NCBI RefSeq assembly: GCF_000497045.1 | Contig: NW_015961953.1 | Location: 372,001 to 436,000 of the forward strand | Source of the DNA: Kalmanozyma brasiliensis GHG001 | Lineage: Eukaryota > Basidiomycota > Ustilaginomycetes > Ustilaginales | DNA length: 64,000 nucleotides | Direction: 5' to 3' | Part shown: in pieces, positions 62,321 to 64,000 of the stretch | Layout of the letters: every line of letters begins with the position of its first letter | Position numbering within the stretch: position 1 is the first letter of the stretch | Notes under the pieces: generated by a model | Seen by the model: only the letters and a program-made list of their open reading frames with translations | What the model was told of the DNA's origin: nothing | Database searches by the model: none | Position numbers and translations under genes: made by a program

Positions 62321-63303
62321 GAGCGGTAAAAACTCGCTCACGAGGAGGATGCGCTTTGAGCTTGAGACGGCCTAGGGTGCTGCATGAGCCTATGACTGAG
62401 GGTGCAGATCTGTCCGCGAGGCTATGTCGCTGTTGCGACGACGCGATGCTTGGGGAGGTTAGTCGCTGATGAGGAACCGGCGAGCCAATCGAGTCGCGAA
62501 ACAGATGCGATCGAGCTGCTTGAAGGATGGCGGAGCTGGTTGATATAAGTCAACTGGCAGTCACAGCTCGAGCTGCCGTGGGTCAGCTGCCTGTCGACGA
62601 TGGCAGAGGAGGGAGCAAAAGATGCGAGGTGATGAGAAGATTGACAGGCAGATCAATTGACGGATCACGGATAACACTGCAAGCGCGATTTTTACTCCAC
62701 ACCTGAGCGTCTTGGTTTTGAGCTTTTGACTGCTCAAGTGCCCGGACAGTCTCGCTTCGACTGAGCCTCTTGAAAGCCCAACGCGCCGTGGCTCAGCTTT
62801 TTGATGCGCCTCTCTGTCTGTCTTTCAGGGTCCTGTCTTTGGCTCTTTACGCGACGATGATCGTCTCGGATTCACCTGGCCGGATGGTCTCCGACATGCA
62901 CTTGTCGCCTTTGCTCGCTTCTGACTCAGCCATAGGCGTCCATGGCGGTGACTCCTTGCTCGCATCACGTTGAAGATGCCCGACTTAAGTCAGCTTGCGG
63001 GTGCTGACTGCGAGCTGTCTCCAGTCACATCCTCATTTTCTCAGCATTTTTGGCGCCTTCTTTTTGGGTGTCACTTTTTCTTTCGGAATTACTGACTTGT
63101 CCGCGTTTTGAACCAAATCTTGAAAATTTCAGGAAAGTCCAAATTTTTTGGCGGAGCTGGTTGGAAAGTGGAGAAACGGAATCAAGGCAGCACAGCACGA
63201 CATGGCTTCAAGAAGAAGGTGTGACGTTCAAGAGGACAAGGCAACCTCTTCCTCTCGAAGCTACGACCTCACGCCTACCTTTTAACGATCACACTGCAAC
63301 ACG
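62321..63303. promoter_or_regulatory. Divergent intergenic region between coiled-coil gene and helicase gene
   Basis: These 983 bp hold both promoters. T-rich runs (about 63040-63150, including GGAAAGTCCAAATTTTTTGG) lie 150-260 bp before the helicase ATG. No gene is recognised here. Confidence 0.4.
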
Positions 63304-64000
63304 ATGAAGAAGCCGGTCCAAGAGCGATACAACGCCAAGGCGCGTCGCTCATCCGTCGGCGGCTCTTCTCACAAGAACAAGCGCTCCTTACGCCAACGAG
63401 AGGCAGACGCTTACGATTCCAATGCACAGCTCATCGTCCCTGGCAGCGAGGAGGATGTCAGGAGGAAGCAAGCAGAACAGCAGCGCAAGCAGCTGCTCGA
63501 ATCCTCGGGTCAAGATGCATCGGCTCCCATGTCCTCAAAGAAGCGCAAGCGTCTCGACGCTTATATCGCCTCGCGCCTCAAGAAGGAAGAGCGCGTCAGG
63601 ATCATGCAGAAGTTAGCACAGAGCTCCGCCGAGATCGACCGCACCACGCTCAAGTCAGCAGCCACACTCGGAACGGGTCGCGCGAAGACCATGGAGGAGC
63701 GCATTGAGACCGCCGGCCAAAAGACAGATCGCGGCAGCGGCAAGCGAAGAAGGAGGACCATGAACGGCGCCGCCATGCAGATCGAGGAGGACGACGACGA
63801 TGCCGACCTGGATGACATGGATCAGGCACAACGTTATGAGGATGACGATGATGACCACGAGGGCCATTTCACACCACCCGAGGACGTAGAGGATGACGGC
63901 GAAGACCATGGACCGGTCGGCGAGGTAGAGGAGGATCCAGCACGCAGAGCAAGAATCATTGCCGCTGCGAGCCTGTTCGACAAGTCCAAGCAGCCACCGA
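63304..64000 (+). CDS. DEAH-box RNA helicase DHR1/DHX37 (Ecm16), N-terminal part
   Basis: The frame from ATG 63304 stays open to the window edge (232 codons plus one base), so the helicase core lies outside. Its N-terminus matches the pre-core region of Dhr1/DHX37: MKKPVQERYNAKARRSS, ADAYDSNAQLIVPGSEED, then SSKKRKRLDAYIASRLKKEE and RVRIMQKLAQSSAEIDRTTL, followed by KSAATLGTGRAKTMEE. A long acidic Asp/Glu stretch follows, then RARIIAAASLFDKSKQPP. Dhr1 separates U3 snoRNA from pre-18S rRNA in the small-subunit processome. The assignment rests on the N-terminal region only, because no helicase motifs are inside the window. Confidence 0.82.
   Translation, partial: MKKPVQERYNAKARRSSVGGSSHKNKRSLRQREADAYDSNAQLIVPGSEEDVRRKQAEQQRKQLLESSGQDASAPMSSKKRKRLDAYIASRLKKEERVRIMQKLAQSSAEIDRTTLKSAATLGTGRAKTMEERIETAGQKTDRGSGKRRRRTMNGAAMQIEEDDDDADLDDMDQAQRYEDDDDDHEGHFTPPEDVEDDGEDHGPVGEVEEDPARRARIIAAASLFDKSKQPP

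Noticed and set aside
1..64000. CRISPR arrays, insertion sequences, rRNA genes, retroelements, integrated viruses
   Set aside because: No regularly spaced repeats, transposase or reverse-transcriptase motifs, long terminal repeats or rRNA signatures were seen.

Overview
The window is nuclear DNA of a basidiomycete fungus, most likely a smut-type ustilaginomycete. Genes are dense, GC-rich and mostly intronless. Where introns occur they are usually 70-100 nt, GT-AG, with CTGAC/CTAAC branch sites. The proteins are eukaryotic housekeeping families with long Ser/Ala-rich disordered tails. The species cannot be fixed from the sequence alone. I support 27 protein genes (one truncated at each window edge) and one intron-containing tRNA gene. 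Eight protein genes needed splicing: carboxypeptidase, AT-hook/Myb protein, IES6, prefoldin 4, dynein LC8, ATAD2/Yta7, RPC11 and eS19. A ninth, the mucin-like membrane protein, has an ambiguous first exon.

Layout. 0-11 kb: 3' end of an unknown gene, TRAPPC11 (-), PRCC-like protein (-), secreted serine carboxypeptidase (+), AT-hook/Myb chromatin protein (+). 11.1-14.2 kb: a gene-free stretch with three identical TACGTCAC boxes and a pyrimidine-rich leader. 14-20 kb: a disordered protein rich in RRxS sites (+), PI-PLC X-domain protein (-), INO80 subunit IES6 (+), UPF0643 protein (-). 22-30 kb: mucin-like single-pass membrane protein (+), prefoldin 4 (-) divergent from ALG1 (+), tRNA-Ser(AGA), DUF1992 protein (+). 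30-36 kb: dynein light chain LC8 (-) divergent from a mitochondrial-type unknown (+), then an AIM32-like ferredoxin/lipoyl-synthase fusion (-) and U2 snRNP A' (-). 37-54 kb: MFS transporter (+), Sec14-like/RhoGAP protein (+), ATAD2/Yta7 (-), CIAO1 (-), glycerol kinase (-). 55-64 kb: RPC11 (+), TANGO2 (+), ribosomal protein eS19 (-), a coiled-coil protein (-) and the 5' end of a DHR1/DHX37 helicase (+).

This is ordinary euchromatin, not a gene cluster or mobile island. The genes serve unrelated processes: chromatin (AT-hook/Myb, IES6, ATAD2), RNA and ribosomes (U2A', RPC11, eS19, DHR1, tRNA), secretion and glycosylation (TRAPPC11, ALG1, TANGO2), the cytoskeleton (LC8, prefoldin, RhoGAP) and Fe-S/lipoate biology (CIAO1, AIM32-LIAS).

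The most striking item is one continuous reading frame that joins an AIM32/sucrase-ferredoxin-like domain to a complete lipoyl synthase. The C-x8-C and H-x3-H ligand pattern is intact in the first domain. The linker still looks like a mitochondrial presequence. Other notable items are an IES6 start codon interrupted by an intron, a hidden Myb domain assembled from small exons, and an acidic tail on eS19.
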